A DNA stretch of 64,000 nt from Flagellimonas lutimaris (lineage in GTDB: Bacteria; Bacteroidota; Bacteroidia; Flavobacteriales; Flavobacteriaceae), in contig NZ_QXFH01000063.1 in assembly GCF_003581615.1 (NCBI RefSeq), forward strand, positions 1-64,000, read 5' to 3'. This document shows, piece after piece, positions 11,701 to 19,289 of this stretch. Each line of letters begins with the position of its first letter. The first letter of the stretch is position 1. The notes under the pieces were generated by a model. The model saw nothing but the letters and a program-made list of their open reading frames with translations, was not told where the DNA came from and did not search any database. Position numbers and translations under genes: made by a program.

Positions 11701-12588
11701 CTTGTGTAGAAGAATAGTTTTCACATCAGCATCAATGATTTCATCGATATGCTCTTTTTCCAAAACGGTATCACGATCAAGTACAATTTCGTTACGTTCG
11801 ATGGAAACTACTTCTCCTGTATCCTCGTCCACGAAATCCTCATGCCATGTGTTCAACACCCTTGCGGCCAATTTACGGCCCAATACTTTTTTAAGTCCGG
11901 TCTTGGAAACTTTTACTTCTTCCGAAAGGTCGAAGATTTCCAAAATATCCTTGTCCCTTTCAAAGCCGATGGCACGGAACAAAGTGGTTACCGGTAATTT
12001 TTTCTTCCTATCGATATAGGCATACATCACCGAGTTGATATCGGTGGCGAATTCAATCCAAGATCCTTTGAAAGGAATTACCCTGGCTGAATACAATTTT
12101 GTTCCATTTGCGTGGAAAGATTGTCCAAAGAAAACCCCTGGAGATCTGTGCAACTGGGAAACTACAACTCGCTCTGCTCCGTTGATCACAAAGGTTCCAC
12201 TAGGAGTCATGTAAGGGATAGTACCCAAATACACATCCTGTACAATGGTTTCAAAATCCTCGTGCTCTGGATCGGTACAGTATAATTTTAAACGTGCCTT
12301 TAAGGGTACGCTATAAGTAAGTCCACGCTCAATACATTCTTGGATGGAATATCTTGGTGGATCTATGAAGTAATCCAAAAACTCAAGTACAAACTGGTTT
12401 CTGGTATCTGTGATTGGAAAATTCTCCATGAAGGTGTTGTAGAGACCTTCGTTTCCTCTTTCGTCAGATTTAGTTTCAAGCTGGAAAAAGTCTTGGAACG
12501 ATTTTATCTGAATGTCCAAGAAATCCGGATATTCCGGTATGTTCTTAGCGGATGCGAAATTAACTCTTTCAATAGTGTTTGTGAACAT
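8779..12588 (-). CDS. rpoB: DNA-directed RNA polymerase subunit beta
   Basis: This is the beta subunit of RNA polymerase, 1269 residues, intact. The rifampicin-binding region lies near residues 470-515 ([19 protein letters not shown], then SALGPGGL). The active-centre motif [10 protein letters not shown] is near 1046, and the C-terminal anchor [19 protein letters not shown] is present. Asp and His at the rifampicin-sensitive positions ([15 protein letters not shown]) look like the drug-sensitive sequence. It follows rplL across a 128-bp spacer with a stem-loop and precedes rpoC by 38 bp. Confidence 0.99.
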   Translation of the reverse strand: MFTNTIERVNFASAKNIPEYPDFLDIQIKSFQDFFQLETKSDERGNEGLYNTFMENFPITDTRNQFVLEFLDYFIDPPRYSIQECIERGLTYSVPLKARLKLYCTDPEHEDFETIVQDVYLGTIPYMTPSGTFVINGAERVVVSQLHRSPGVFFGQSFHANGTKLYSARVIPFKGSWIEFATDINSVMYAYIDRKKKLPVTTLFRAIGFERDKDILEIFDLSEEVKVSKTGLKKVLGRKLAARVLNTWHEDFVDEDTGEVVSIERNEIVLDRDTVLEKEHIDEIIDADVKTILLHKENNAQSDYAIIHNTLQKDPTNSEKEAVEHIYRQLRNAEPPDEETARGIIDKLFFSDQRYNLGEVGRYRMNKKLGLDIGMDKQVLTKEDIITIIKYLIELINSKAEIDDIDHLSNRRVRTVGEQLSSQFGVGLARMARTIRERMNVRDNEVFTPIDLINAKTLSSVINSFFGTNQLSQFMDQTNPLAEITHKRRLSALGPGGLSRERAGFEVRDVHYTHYGRLCPIETPEGPNIGLISSLSVFAKVNNMGFLETPYRKVEDGKVDTKNHIYLSAEEEEGMKIAQANIPLAEDGTIEREKVIAREEGDFPVVDPTEVKYTDVAPNQIASISASLIPFLEHDDANRALMGSNMMRQAVPLLRPDSPIVGTGLERQVATDSRVLINAEGDGVVEYVDSQKITIKYIRTEEERLVSFDDDSKTYQLVKFRKTNQGTSINLKPIVRKGDKVKKGQVLCEGYATEKGELALGRNMKVAFMPWKGYNFEDAIVISEKVVREDIFTSIHVDEYSLEVRDTKLGAEELTNDIPNVSEEATKDLDEYGMIRIGAEVKPGDILIGKITPKGESDPTPEEKLLRAIFGDKAGDVKDASLKASPSLRGVVIDKKLFSRSIKDKRKRSEDKEAIARLEMDYEVKFQQLKDELIEKLFSLISGKTSQGVINDLGEEVLPKGKKYTIKMLNAVDDFAHLVGGSWTTDDATNALVADLLHNYKIKLNDIQGNLRRDKFTISVGDELPAGIMKLAKVYIAKKRKLKVGDKMAGRHGNKGIVARIVRQEDMPFLEDGTPVDIVLNPLGVPSRMNIGQIYETVLGWAGQKLGQKYATPIFDGASLDQINEITDEAGVPRFGHTYLYDGGTGQRFDQRATVGVIYMLKLGHMVDDKMHARSIGPYSLITQQPLGGKAQFGGQRFGEMEVWALEAYGASSTLREILTVKSDDVIGRAKTYETIVKGETMPEPGLPESFNVLMHELKGLGLDIRLEE

Positions 12589-12661
12589 CTATGGACAAAT
12601 TTTGATCGTGAATACTAAGTGGGTTCGTGTACGGCTTTATACACTCCTTATATAAATAGGC

Positions 12662-12692
12662 TAAGGTCTAACCAAAAAATGGAAAGACCTTA
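12662..12692 (-). other. Stem-loop in rplL-rpoB spacer
   Basis: TAAGGTCT (12662-12669) pairs with AGACCTTA (12685-12692), with a further CCA/TGG pairing inside the loop. There is no T-run, so it is not a standard intrinsic terminator. In other bacteria this spacer carries an attenuator or RNase III site; that role is only inferred here. Confidence 0.45.
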
Positions 12693-12716
12693 ACCAAGTT
12701 CTTATGGGAAAAGCGA

Positions 12717-13097
12717 TTATTTAAGCTCAACTTCTGCTCCTGCTTCTTCCAATGATTTTTTGATGCCTTCTGCTTCATCTTTAGCAACACCTTCTTTAAC
12801 AGCTTTTGGTGCGCTGTCAACGATTTCTTTAGCGTCTTTTAGTCCAAGACCGGTCAATTCCTTAACCAATTTTACGACTGCCAATTTAGAACCACCAGCA
12901 GCTGTAAGGATTACATCAAATTCTGATTTTTCCTCAGCAGCTTCTGCTTCACCACCACCGGCAGCACCACCAGCAACAGCTACTGCAGCAGCAGCAGGCT
13001 CAATACCATATTCTTCTTTTAAAATGTCGGCCAACTCATTTACCTCTTTTACCGTAAGGTTTACCAACTGTTCTGCAAAATCTTTTAAATCTGCCAT
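12717..13097 (-). CDS. rplL: 50S ribosomal protein bL12 (L7/L12)
   Basis: This acidic stalk protein recruits translation factors to the ribosome. The 126-residue sequence has an N-terminal dimerisation region ([20 protein letters not shown]), an Ala/Gly-rich hinge at about 35-55 and the conserved C-terminal factor-binding domain ([20 protein letters not shown]). It lies 55 bp downstream of rplJ in the standard rplJL order. Confidence 0.98.
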   Translation of the reverse strand: MADLKDFAEQLVNLTVKEVNELADILKEEYGIEPAAAAVAVAGGAAGGGEAEAAEEKSEFDVILTAAGGSKLAVVKLVKELTGLGLKDAKEIVDSAPKAVKEGVAKDEAEGIKKSLEEAGAEVELK

Positions 13098-13152
13098 TTT
13101 TCTATCGTTTAATAAAAATTTTTAAAAATATACTTAGTTTATTGTGCGCGAA

Positions 13153-13671
13153 TTATTCTTTCTCAGATAAGGTTTTAAGGATACCTGCCAATTTACCGCC
13201 TCCAGACTTAAGTCCAGAAATAACATTTTTGGCTGGTGATTGTAACAATCCGATGATATCCCCGATAACTTCCTCTTTGGACTTGATATTAACAAGTGCG
13301 TCAAGGTTTTCATCCCCAATGTAAACCGCCTCTTCAATAAAGGCACCTTTCAATACGGGCTTTTCTGATTTTTTTCTAAAGTTCTTGATAAGTTTCGCAG
13401 GTGCATTCCCAGTTTCGGACAACATCAAAGATGTATTTCCTTTTAATACATCGGGAAGTTCACCAAATTCCTTATCAGAAGCTTCCATTGCTTTTGCAAG
13501 CAATGTGTTCTTTACGACCGCTAGCTTAATGTTAGCCTTAAAACACGCTCTTCTCAAATTAGAGGTGTCTACAGCGTTCAATCCTGATATATCCGCCAAA
13601 TAAATGTTTGGATTATCAGCCAACTGTGCAGTCAAGTCTTCTATTACTGTTGCTTTTTCTTCTCTTGTCAT
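13153..13671 (-). CDS. rplJ: 50S ribosomal protein uL10
   Basis: uL10 anchors the bL12 dimers to 23S rRNA. The 172-residue product starts MTREEKATVIEDLTAQL and has the uL10 core (LRRACFKANIKLAVVKNTLL, then GNTSLMLSETGNAPAK). The C-terminal helix that binds bL12 is present. It lies between rplA and rplL, 22 bp after rplA. The short rplA-rplJ spacer leaves little room for the long regulatory leader found in enterobacteria. Confidence 0.98.
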   Translation of the reverse strand: MTREEKATVIEDLTAQLADNPNIYLADISGLNAVDTSNLRRACFKANIKLAVVKNTLLAKAMEASDKEFGELPDVLKGNTSLMLSETGNAPAKLIKNFRKKSEKPVLKGAFIEEAVYIGDENLDALVNIKSKEEVIGDIIGLLQSPAKNVISGLKSGGGKLAGILKTLSEKE

Positions 13672-13693
13672 AGTTATAAAATTGAACTACCAG

Positions 13694-14386
13694 TTATTGA
13701 ACTGCTTTTGGATCTAATTGAATACTAGGACTCATGGTACTTGACAAGTAAATACTTCTCATGTACACACCTTTAGAAGCGGAAGGCTTCATTTTCACTA
13801 GGGTGTCTATCAACTCCCTAGCATTTCCTGCTATTTTGTCCGCAGAGAAAGAAGCTTTTCCGATTGCAGCGTGTACAATACCTGTTTTATCCACTTTAAA
13901 GTCAATCTTACCGGCCTTAACATCAGATACTGCTTTAGCAACATCCATAGTTACGGTACCAGTTTTTGGATTGGGCATTAACCCTCTAGGACCCAAAATT
14001 CTACCTAATGGACCTAGTTTACCCATAACGCTTGGCATAGTGATGATTACATCAACATCGGTCCAACCGCCTTTAATTTTCTCCAAATATTCGTCCAACC
14101 CAACAAAATCCGCACCTGCTTCTTTAGCTTCTGCTTCTTTGTCTGGTGTCACCAATGCTAAAACTTTAACGTCTTTACCTGTTCCATGAGGAAGTGTAAC
14201 AACGCCACGTACCATTTGATTGGCTTTTCTTGGATCTACACCCAAACGAACTGCCAAGTCAATGGAAGCATCAAATTTTACATTGGTTATTTCTTTTACT
14301 AAAGCTGATGCCTCTTCCAAAGAATAGAGTTTGTTCTTATCTATTTTGGACTGGGCGTCTTTCTGCTTTTTAGTCAACTTTGCCAT
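13694..14386 (-). CDS. rplA: 50S ribosomal protein uL1
   Basis: uL1 forms the mobile L1 stalk of the large subunit and is often a translational repressor of its own operon. The 230-residue sequence has the family motifs [20 protein letters not shown] and [18 protein letters not shown]. It lies 22 bp downstream of rplK, consistent with the usual rplKA coupling. Length and termini are normal. Confidence 0.98.
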   Translation of the reverse strand: MAKLTKKQKDAQSKIDKNKLYSLEEASALVKEITNVKFDASIDLAVRLGVDPRKANQMVRGVVTLPHGTGKDVKVLALVTPDKEAEAKEAGADFVGLDEYLEKIKGGWTDVDVIITMPSVMGKLGPLGRILGPRGLMPNPKTGTVTMDVAKAVSDVKAGKIDFKVDKTGIVHAAIGKASFSADKIAGNARELIDTLVKMKPSASKGVYMRSIYLSSTMSPSIQLDPKAVQ

Positions 14387-14408
14387 TTAGTTACTGCTTT
14401 TTAAGATT

Positions 14409-14846
14409 TTAAAAAGGTCTTTTTCCGGCTATTTTCAGTCCCATTGATCTAGCGGTACCTGCAACCATACTCATTGCAGACTCCACTGTAAAAGCATTAA
14501 GATCGACCATTTTGTCTTCGGCGATTGCTTTTACTTGATCCCATGATACTGAACCGTTTTTAACCCTGTTAGGTTCGCCAGATCCTTTTTTAATCTTAGC
14601 TGCTTCCATCAATTGAACTGCCGCGGGTGGTGTTTTTACAACAAAATCGAAAGATTTATCCTTGTAAACGGTGATAACAACCGGCAATACTTTGCCTGGC
14701 TTGTCCTGCGTACGAGCATTAAACTGCTTACAGAACTCCATGATGTTAACACCAGCAGCACCTAAGGCGGGTCCAACCGGTGGCGATGGGTTCGCAGCAC
14801 CTCCCCTAACTTGTAATTTAACTACCTTATCTACTTCTTTTGCCAT
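14409..14846 (-). CDS. rplK: 50S ribosomal protein uL11
   Basis: uL11 forms part of the GTPase-associated centre with 23S rRNA. The 145-residue protein has the characteristic [20 protein letters not shown] near the N-terminus and the C-terminal RNA-binding motif [10 protein letters not shown]. It lies 67 bp after nusG and directly before rplA on the same strand. Confidence 0.98.
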   Translation of the reverse strand: MAKEVDKVVKLQVRGGAANPSPPVGPALGAAGVNIMEFCKQFNARTQDKPGKVLPVVITVYKDKSFDFVVKTPPAAVQLMEAAKIKKGSGEPNRVKNGSVSWDQVKAIAEDKMVDLNAFTVESAMSMVAGTARSMGLKIAGKRPF

Positions 14847-14913
14847 TGTTTCTAATTAAATTTAAAGTGTGTCAATTGGAAGCAACACAGCTTTATATAT
14901 GTAACAGCTCTAA

Positions 14914-15465
14914 TTATACTTTTTCTACTTGCATATAGCTGAGTTCCAATGGTGTTTTTCTTCCGAAAATTTTCACCATCACTTCTAGCTTACGCTTTTC
15001 TTCATTGATTTTTTCAACAGTTCCATTGAAGCCGTTGAAAGGTCCATCAATAACCTTAACCGTTTCACCCAACACAAATGGAATTGCAACATTGTCTGTA
15101 TTGACAGCCAACTCGTCCACTTTTCCTAGCATACGGTTTACTTCGGATTTTCTTAAAGGAATTGGATCACCACCTTTAACTTCGCCCAAGAAACCAATAA
15201 CATTGGTTATTGAACGAATAATGTGAACCATTTCTCCTCCAAGATTGGCCTTTATCATAATATATCCAGGAAAGTAAACACGCTCTTTGTTGATTTTCTT
15301 TCCGTTTCTGATCTGAACAACTTTTTCGGTAGGCACCAGAACCTCTTCAAGATAGTCGCCAAAACCTGCACGCTCTACCTCACTTTCAATATAGCCCTTG
15401 ATCTTGTTCTCTTGACCACTGACCGCCCTAACTACATACCATTTTTTCTCCAGAACCTCAGACAT
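14914..15465 (-). CDS. nusG: Transcription termination/antitermination protein NusG
   Basis: NusG binds RNA polymerase and affects elongation, pausing and Rho action. The 183-residue protein has an N-terminal NGN domain (KKWYVVRAVSGQENKIKGYI at 8-27) and a C-terminal KOW domain (VKVIDGPFNGFNGTVEKI). It starts 12 bp after the secE stop codon, the standard secE-nusG pair, and precedes rplK. Confidence 0.98.
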   Translation of the reverse strand: MSEVLEKKWYVVRAVSGQENKIKGYIESEVERAGFGDYLEEVLVPTEKVVQIRNGKKINKERVYFPGYIMIKANLGGEMVHIIRSITNVIGFLGEVKGGDPIPLRKSEVNRMLGKVDELAVNTDNVAIPFVLGETVKVIDGPFNGFNGTVEKINEEKRKLEVMVKIFGRKTPLELSYMQVEKV

Positions 15466-15477
15466 ATCGACCGATCT

Positions 15478-15666
15478 TTACCCTATTAATTTTTCAAAAT
15501 ACAATGTAATCAAGTTACTGAACAAGGAATCTACACCCCATGTTGCCAAGGCAAATAAAATGGAGAAAACCGCCACAATAACCATTAGGTTAGAAGCTTT
15601 ACTTCTTTCCAACCAAGTAACATTGTTTTTAAGTTCTTCTAATGATTCCTTTATGTAAGTGACCAT
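15478..15666 (-). CDS. secE: Preprotein translocase subunit SecE
   Basis: SecE is the small essential clamp subunit of the SecYEG channel in the inner membrane. The start is taken at ATG 15666, giving 62 residues (MVTYIKESLEELKNNVTW...). The longer open frame extending upstream reads through tRNA-Trp and is spurious. A single membrane helix spans about residues 30-55, preceded by the amphipathic segment ending NVTWLERSKA. It lies between tRNA-Trp and nusG. Confidence 0.95.
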   Translation of the reverse strand: MVTYIKESLEELKNNVTWLERSKASNLMVIVAVFSILFALATWGVDSLFSNLITLYFEKLIG

Positions 15667-15686
15667 GATATTATTTATTTTGCTTG

Positions 15687-15759
15687 CACGGGAGGAGAGG
15701 CTCGAACTCCCGACACCTGGTTTTGGAGACCAGTGCTCTACCAACTGAGCTACACCCGT
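15687..15759 (-). tRNA. tRNA-Trp (CCA anticodon)
   Basis: On the minus strand the cloverleaf starts ACGGGTG, has D-stem GCTC/GAGC, anticodon stem CTGGT/ACCAG with loop CTCCAAA (anticodon CCA) and T-loop TTCGAGC. The acceptor closes with CTCCCGT plus discriminator G; one U-U mismatch is seen near its base. It sits between tuf and secE, a common arrangement. Confidence 0.97.
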
Positions 15760-15776
15760 TTATAATTACACTGAAA

Positions 15777-15801
15777 GGTATCCCGAGAAAATCGGGACAC
15801 C
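15777..15801 (-). other. Hairpin between tuf and tRNA-Trp
   Basis: GGT-A-TCCCGA pairs with TCGGGA-C-ACC around a GAAAA loop (9 bp with one mismatch). There is no T-run, so it may mark the 3' end of tuf mRNA or a processing site rather than a full terminator. Confidence 0.4.
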
Positions 15802-15828
15802 CTTAAGTGCAATTTTATTCTAAAATGA

Positions 15829-17016
15829 TTAATCTAAAATCTCAGTAACCTGACCGGCACCTACGGTTCTACCACCCTCACGGATAGCGAAACGCAAACC
15901 TACGTTACAAGCTACAGGCTGAATAAGATCAACAGTAATTGTCAAGTTATCACCAGGCATTACCATTTCAACTCCGTCAGGCAAGTTAATATTACCTGTT
16001 ACGTCTGTGGTTCTCAAATAGAACTGTGGACGGTAGTTGTTGTGGAATGGAGTGTGACGACCACCTTCTTCTTTTTTAAGGATATAAACCTCAGCTTTAA
16101 ATTTAGCGTGAGGAGTTACAGAACCTGGTTTACAGATAACCATACCTCTTTTGATATCAGATTTCTCGATACCTCTCAAAAGAATACCTACGTTATCACC
16201 GGCTTCACCTCTATCCAAAATCTTACGGAACATCTCAACCCCTGTAATTGTAGAAGTCAATTTTTCAGCACCCATACCGATAATATCAACAGCATCACCT
16301 GTGTTGGCAACACCAGTTTCGATACGACCAGTAGCAACGGTACCACGACCTGTAATAGTGAATACATCTTCAATTGGCATAAGGAAGTCTTTGTCAACTT
16401 CACGCTCTGGCTCTTCGATCCACTCATCAACAGCATTCATCAACTCCATAACAGTGTCAACCCATTTTTGCTCACCGTTCAAAGCACCAAGTGCAGAACC
16501 AGCAATAACAGGACCATTGTCTCCGTCATACTCATAGAAAGAAAGCAATTCTCTGACTTCCATTTCAACAAGCTCTAAAAGCTCTTCATCATCCACCATG
16601 TCAACTTTGTTCAAGAAAACAACGATACGTGGAATACCTACCTGACGTCCCAAAAGGATATGCTCACGTGTTTGTGGCATTGGACCATCCGTAGCAGCAA
16701 CAACCAAGATAGCACCGTCCATCTGAGCAGCACCAGTAACCATGTTCTTTACGTAATCCGCGTGACCAGGACAGTCAACGTGAGCGTAGTGACGGTTTTC
16801 TGTTTGGTACTCAACGTGTGAAGTGTTGATTGTAATACCTCTTTCTTTTTCTTCAGGAGCATTGTCAATAGAATCAAAGCTTCTTGTTTCAGACAAACCT
16901 GCGTTGGCCAATACAGTGGTGATAGCAGCGGTCAATGTAGTTTTACCGTGATCCACGTGTCCAATGGTACCAATATTTAAGTGCGGTTTGGAACGATCAA
17001 AAGTTTCCTTTGCCAT
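15829..17016 (-). CDS. tuf: Elongation factor Tu
   Basis: EF-Tu is the GTPase that delivers aminoacyl-tRNA to the ribosome. The 395-residue protein has the P-loop GHVDHGKTT at 19-27, DCPGHADY near 81 and NKVD near 136, followed by domains 2 and 3 (C-terminus [14 protein letters not shown]). It lies 47 bp after tRNA-Thr(GGT). No good promoter is seen in that gap, so tuf is probably transcribed from the tRNA-cluster promoter near 17606. This is the only tuf in the window. Confidence 0.99.
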   Translation of the reverse strand: MAKETFDRSKPHLNIGTIGHVDHGKTTLTAAITTVLANAGLSETRSFDSIDNAPEEKERGITINTSHVEYQTENRHYAHVDCPGHADYVKNMVTGAAQMDGAILVVAATDGPMPQTREHILLGRQVGIPRIVVFLNKVDMVDDEELLELVEMEVRELLSFYEYDGDNGPVIAGSALGALNGEQKWVDTVMELMNAVDEWIEEPEREVDKDFLMPIEDVFTITGRGTVATGRIETGVANTGDAVDIIGMGAEKLTSTITGVEMFRKILDRGEAGDNVGILLRGIEKSDIKRGMVICKPGSVTPHAKFKAEVYILKKEEGGRHTPFHNNYRPQFYLRTTDVTGNINLPDGVEMVMPGDNLTITVDLIQPVACNVGLRFAIREGGRTVGAGQVTEILD

Positions 17017-17063
17017 TTTAAATAATTTTAATCTTAGTTTATATTAGTGTACAAATCGTTTTG

Positions 17064-17135
17064 AGCCAATGACGGGATTTGAACCCGTGACCTCTTCCTT
17101 ACCAAGGAAACGCTCTACCCCTGAGCTACACCGGC
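17064..17135 (-). tRNA. tRNA-Thr (GGT anticodon)
   Basis: On the minus strand the gene starts GCCGGTG and has anticodon stem TTTCC/GGAAG with loop TTGGTAA (anticodon GGT), T-loop TTCAAAT and a closing CATTGGC with discriminator T. The acceptor pairs fully with G-U wobbles. It is the last of four clustered tRNAs and lies just before tuf. Confidence 0.97.
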
Positions 17136-17199
17136 CTATGGGTTATCAGGTTTAGAGTTTAAAGTTACAAGTCTAGCTCGTCAAAACTTCAACCTTCGT

Positions 17200-17219
17200 C
17201 TTGAAACCAAAGTTTCAAG
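17200..17219. other. Perfect hairpin in tRNA-Gly to tRNA-Thr spacer
   Basis: CTTGAAAC (17200-17207) pairs with GTTTCAAG (17212-17219) around a CAAA loop. It lies in the 89-bp spacer and has no T-run, so a processing or folding role is more likely than termination. Confidence 0.4.
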
Positions 17220-17224
17220 TTTAG

Positions 17225-17297
17225 AGCGGGAGACCGGGTTCGAACCGGCGACATTCAGCTTGGAAGGCTGACGCTCTACCAACTGAGCTACTCCCGC
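17225..17297 (-). tRNA. tRNA-Gly (TCC anticodon)
   Basis: On the minus strand the acceptor GCGGGAG pairs with CTCCCGC, discriminator T. The D-stem is GCTC/GAGC, the anticodon stem TCAGC/GCTGA with loop CTTCCAA (anticodon TCC), and the T-arm GCCGG-TTCGAAC-CCGGT. Confidence 0.97.
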
Positions 17298-17375
17298 ATT
17301 TTTCTGGACTTTCATCCAAAGATTCCAATATTTCAAAAAAACCTTCTTCCCAGTTGTTCCGCTGAACAACTTTTG

Positions 17376-17458
17376 TGGGGGGAGCAGGATTCGAACCTGC
17401 GAAGGTAAAAACCAACAGATTTACAGTCTGTCCTCGTTGGCCGCTTGAGTATCCCCCC
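17376..17458 (-). tRNA. tRNA-Tyr (GTA anticodon)
   Basis: This is a class II tRNA with a long variable arm. On the minus strand the acceptor GGGGGGA pairs with TCCCCCC, discriminator A. The anticodon stem CAGAC loop TGTAAAT gives anticodon GTA, and the T-loop is TTCGAAT. Confidence 0.97.
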
Positions 17459-17481
17459 GCCTTAATTTTCAATAACTTACG

Positions 17482-17555
17482 AGCCGATAGAGGGACTCGA
17501 ACCCACGACCTGCTGATTACAAATCAGCTGCTCTAGCCAGCTGAGCTATATCGGC
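17482..17555 (-). tRNA. tRNA-Thr (TGT anticodon)
   Basis: On the minus strand the acceptor GCCGATA pairs with TATCGGC, discriminator T. The anticodon stem CTGAT/ATCAG with loop TTTGTAA gives anticodon TGT. It is the first gene of the tRNA-tuf block. Confidence 0.97.
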
Positions 17556-17577
17556 ATTTCACCGCTTTTTAATCACT

Positions 17578-17601
17578 AAAAAAGCCCGCTATTTCTAACG
17601 G
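17578..17601 (-). terminator. Intrinsic terminator of hpf, directly at the tRNA-promoter start site
   Basis: On the minus strand CCGTTA, loop GAAA and TAGCGG are followed by GC and six Ts. It lies about 55 bp past the hpf stop codon, but also immediately downstream of the tRNA-cluster promoter box at 17606-17613. Confidence 0.7.
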
Positions 17602-17605
17602 ACTG

Positions 17606-17635
17606 CAAATGTATATATTTATATTTTAATTCAAA
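17606..17635 (-). promoter_or_regulatory. Promoter of tRNA-Thr/Tyr/Gly/Thr-tuf block
   Basis: On the minus strand TTTG (17635-17632), an 18-bp spacer and TACATTTG (17613-17606) match the Bacteroidota TTTG / TAnnTTTG promoter. Transcription should begin near 17602. Confidence 0.7.
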
Positions 17636-17656
17636 ATAAATTTTGAAAAATTTTCA

Positions 17657-17959
17657 TTAAGCTTTTGCCCTCTGTTTTTCCTTCTTTTTTACCAACTGTC
17701 TTTCTAAAGAACTACAGGCCGAATCCACAGCCTCCTCAAAAGTCTTACATTGCTTTTTAACCATGATTTTATCCCTAGGCACAAATACCATGATTTCCAC
17801 TATCTTATTTTCTTTAGCACTTGTGTTCTCAACTTTTAAATAAACATCCGATTCGATGACCTTGTCGTAGAACACTTCCAACTTATCCATTCGTTTTTGG
17901 ACAAAGTCGATGAGTTTACCATCAGCTGTGAAATTTACCGATTGTGCGTTTACTTTCAT
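17657..17959 (-). CDS. hpf: Ribosome hibernation-promoting factor, short HPF/RaiA type
   Basis: The 100-residue protein is a stand-alone HPF/YfiA domain that binds the decoding region of the 30S subunit and inactivates or dimerises ribosomes during slow growth. The family pattern is visible: MKVNAQSVNFTADGKLIDFV at the start, the central strand VYLKVENT and the basic C-terminal helix ERQLVKKKEKQRAKA. It lacks the C-terminal dimerisation domain of long HPF. It follows xerC by 54 bp on the same strand and ends in an intrinsic terminator. Confidence 0.94.
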   Translation of the reverse strand: MKVNAQSVNFTADGKLIDFVQKRMDKLEVFYDKVIESDVYLKVENTSAKENKIVEIMVFVPRDKIMVKKQCKTFEEAVDSACSSLERQLVKKKEKQRAKA

Positions 17960-18013
17960 AAGACGAAGTTTTTAATACTGTCCGTGACAGTGAAGTTAAA
18001 CAATACAAGAATT

Positions 18014-18904
18014 TTATTTCTTGTTTCTTGGATGGGCTTTTTGATGTACTTTTTTCAGTTCGGCAATACTATTGTGCGTGTACACTTGTGTGGACGCCAA
18101 ACTGGAATGACCCAATAATTCCTTTACGGAATTTAAATCTGCCCCCCGGTTGAGCAAGTGCGTTGCAAAGGTATGCCTGAGTATATGTGGGCTCTTTTTT
18201 ACCTTAGGGGACACCAAACTAAAATACTTATTTATAGTTCGATAAACAAGTGTTTCATAAATTTTAAGACCATCTTTTGTTAATAATAAATAAGAGGAAT
18301 CCAATGCCTTTTTAAATCCGGAACGCTTGATCAAATACTTCTTAATCTGTTCTGTGGTATATGGCAACAAAGGAAGAATACGTTCTTTGTTTCTTTTACC
18401 CAATACTTTTAGGACATGTCCGGACAAGTCCACATCTGATATTTTTAAATTAACCAATTCGGCCCTTCGCATCCCCGTGGTATACAATAATTCAATGATA
18501 AGTTTATCTCGCTCACCTTCAAAATCATCACCAAAAGGGATTTTGGACAAAATGGCTTCCATTTCAGTTTCCGAAAAAGGAACCTCTACCTTTTTACTGG
18601 TTTTGAGCGCCCTGTGCTTCACCAAGGGTGAAATAGTTATATCACCAACCTTCAGCAAAAATTTATAATAAGCCTGCAGAGAAGATATTTTTCTGTTGAT
18701 GGTTCTATTGGAAACTCCTTGATCGGACAATGCAACAATCCAATTTCGTATTAATGGATAAGAAACCTTTTTCAGGTTTCGCTCGTCATAATTCCCTTTG
18801 CAGAAGTTAGCAAAGGTCTCAATATCCTTTTTATATGCCTTTATGGTATGCTCGGAGTAATTCTTCTCCAACCTTAAATAGGATATAAAAGCTGATACGG
18901 ACAT
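18014..18904 (-). CDS. xerC: Tyrosine recombinase XerC/XerD family
   Basis: The 296-residue site-specific recombinase probably resolves chromosome dimers at dif. It has an N-terminal SAM-like DNA-binding domain (YLRLEKNYSEHTIKAYKKDI at 9-28) and a C-terminal catalytic domain with Arg in TGMRRAELVNL (about 145), a Lys in VLGKRNKER, HILRHTFATHL near 240, LGHSS near 268 and the nucleophile Tyr in TQVYTH near 277. All catalytic residues are present. The length fits the flavobacterial Xer rather than a phage integrase, and there is no mobile element around it. The ATG lies only 4 nt from a TAnnTTTG box, suggesting a leaderless transcript. Confidence 0.93.
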   Translation of the reverse strand: MSVSAFISYLRLEKNYSEHTIKAYKKDIETFANFCKGNYDERNLKKVSYPLIRNWIVALSDQGVSNRTINRKISSLQAYYKFLLKVGDITISPLVKHRALKTSKKVEVPFSETEMEAILSKIPFGDDFEGERDKLIIELLYTTGMRRAELVNLKISDVDLSGHVLKVLGKRNKERILPLLPYTTEQIKKYLIKRSGFKKALDSSYLLLTKDGLKIYETLVYRTINKYFSLVSPKVKKSPHILRHTFATHLLNRGADLNSVKELLGHSSLASTQVYTHNSIAELKKVHQKAHPRNKK

Positions 18905-18908
18905 ATAT

Positions 18909-18942
18909 CAAAGGTAATAATTACAATTGCGGTATAGCCAAA
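18909..18942 (-). promoter_or_regulatory. Probable xerC-hpf promoter
   Basis: On the minus strand TACCTTTG (18916-18909) matches TAnnTTTG, with a TTTTG box about 22 bp upstream. The expected start site coincides with the xerC ATG at 18904, so the mRNA would have almost no leader. Confidence 0.45.
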
Positions 18943-18944
18943 AC

Positions 18945-18976
18945 GAAAAATCCCGCTCCAATATTGGAACGGGATT
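18945..18976 (-). terminator. Intrinsic terminator of rpsU
   Basis: A 13-bp stem, AATCCCGTTCCAA with TTGGAGCGGGATT on the minus strand (18976-18964 and 18961-18949), is followed by a T-rich run. It lies just after the rpsU stop codon. Confidence 0.9.
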
Positions 18977-19001
18977 GATATATTTTGTTAAAGCGATAGC
19001 C

Positions 19002-19196
19002 CTATACTTCTTCTTGGTCTCTTAGGCCTTGAATGTATTGTGCTTTTTGAATTTGCGCTCTACGCTCTACAGAAGGTTTAGTAAACTGCTGTCTTGTTCT
19101 TAACTGACGCATGGTACCTGTTCTGTCGAACTTACGTTTGAAACGCTTTAAAGCTCTATCGATGTTTTCTCCTTCTTTTACTGGTATAATTAACAT
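19002..19196 (-). CDS. rpsU: 30S ribosomal protein bS21
   Basis: The 64-residue basic protein binds near the 3' end of 16S rRNA. The N-terminus MLIIPVKEGENIDRALKRFK is characteristic. In Bacteroidota bS21, with bS18 and bS6, helps sequester the anti-Shine-Dalgarno tail of 16S rRNA. This gene has an unusually strong Shine-Dalgarno, which fits published evidence that bS21 controls its own translation in Flavobacterium. It is monocistronic, with its own promoter and terminator. Confidence 0.98.
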   Translation of the reverse strand: MLIIPVKEGENIDRALKRFKRKFDRTGTMRQLRTRQQFTKPSVERRAQIQKAQYIQGLRDQEEV

Positions 19197-19202
19197 GGGC
19201 TA

Positions 19203-19213
19203 CAACCTCCTTT
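19203..19213 (-). promoter_or_regulatory. Strong Shine-Dalgarno site of rpsU
   Basis: On the minus strand AAAGGAGGTTG ends 6 nt, and its GGAGG core 9 nt, before the rpsU ATG. Most other starts in the window lack such a motif, as expected for Bacteroidota. This is the likely site of bS21-dependent autoregulation. Confidence 0.85.
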
Positions 19214-19232
19214 CTTTTAGATTTTTGGAGTG

Positions 19233-19262
19233 CAAATATACGAATGATCTTTAACCGTTAAA
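19233..19262 (-). promoter_or_regulatory. Probable rpsU promoter
   Basis: On the minus strand TATATTTG (19240-19233) matches TAnnTTTG. A weak TTTA box lies 18 bp upstream. The leader would be about 33 nt and contains the Shine-Dalgarno. Confidence 0.5.
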
Positions 19263-19289
19263 GAAATATTTTATTTTTTTAATAATTAT

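Noticed and set aside
4662..12618. Numerous plus-strand open frames opposite rpoC and rpoB
   Set aside because: They are antisense frames kept open by codon bias in highly conserved genes; none resembles a known protein or has its own signals.
17181..17472. Minus-strand open frames across 17181-17472
   Set aside because: They read through the tRNA-Gly and tRNA-Tyr genes and their spacers; no protein is supported.
18014..18904. XerC-type recombinase as an integrase of a mobile island
   Set aside because: It has Xer length and motifs, sits in a housekeeping context with hpf and rpsU, and no att repeats or cargo genes are seen, although tRNA genes are close by.
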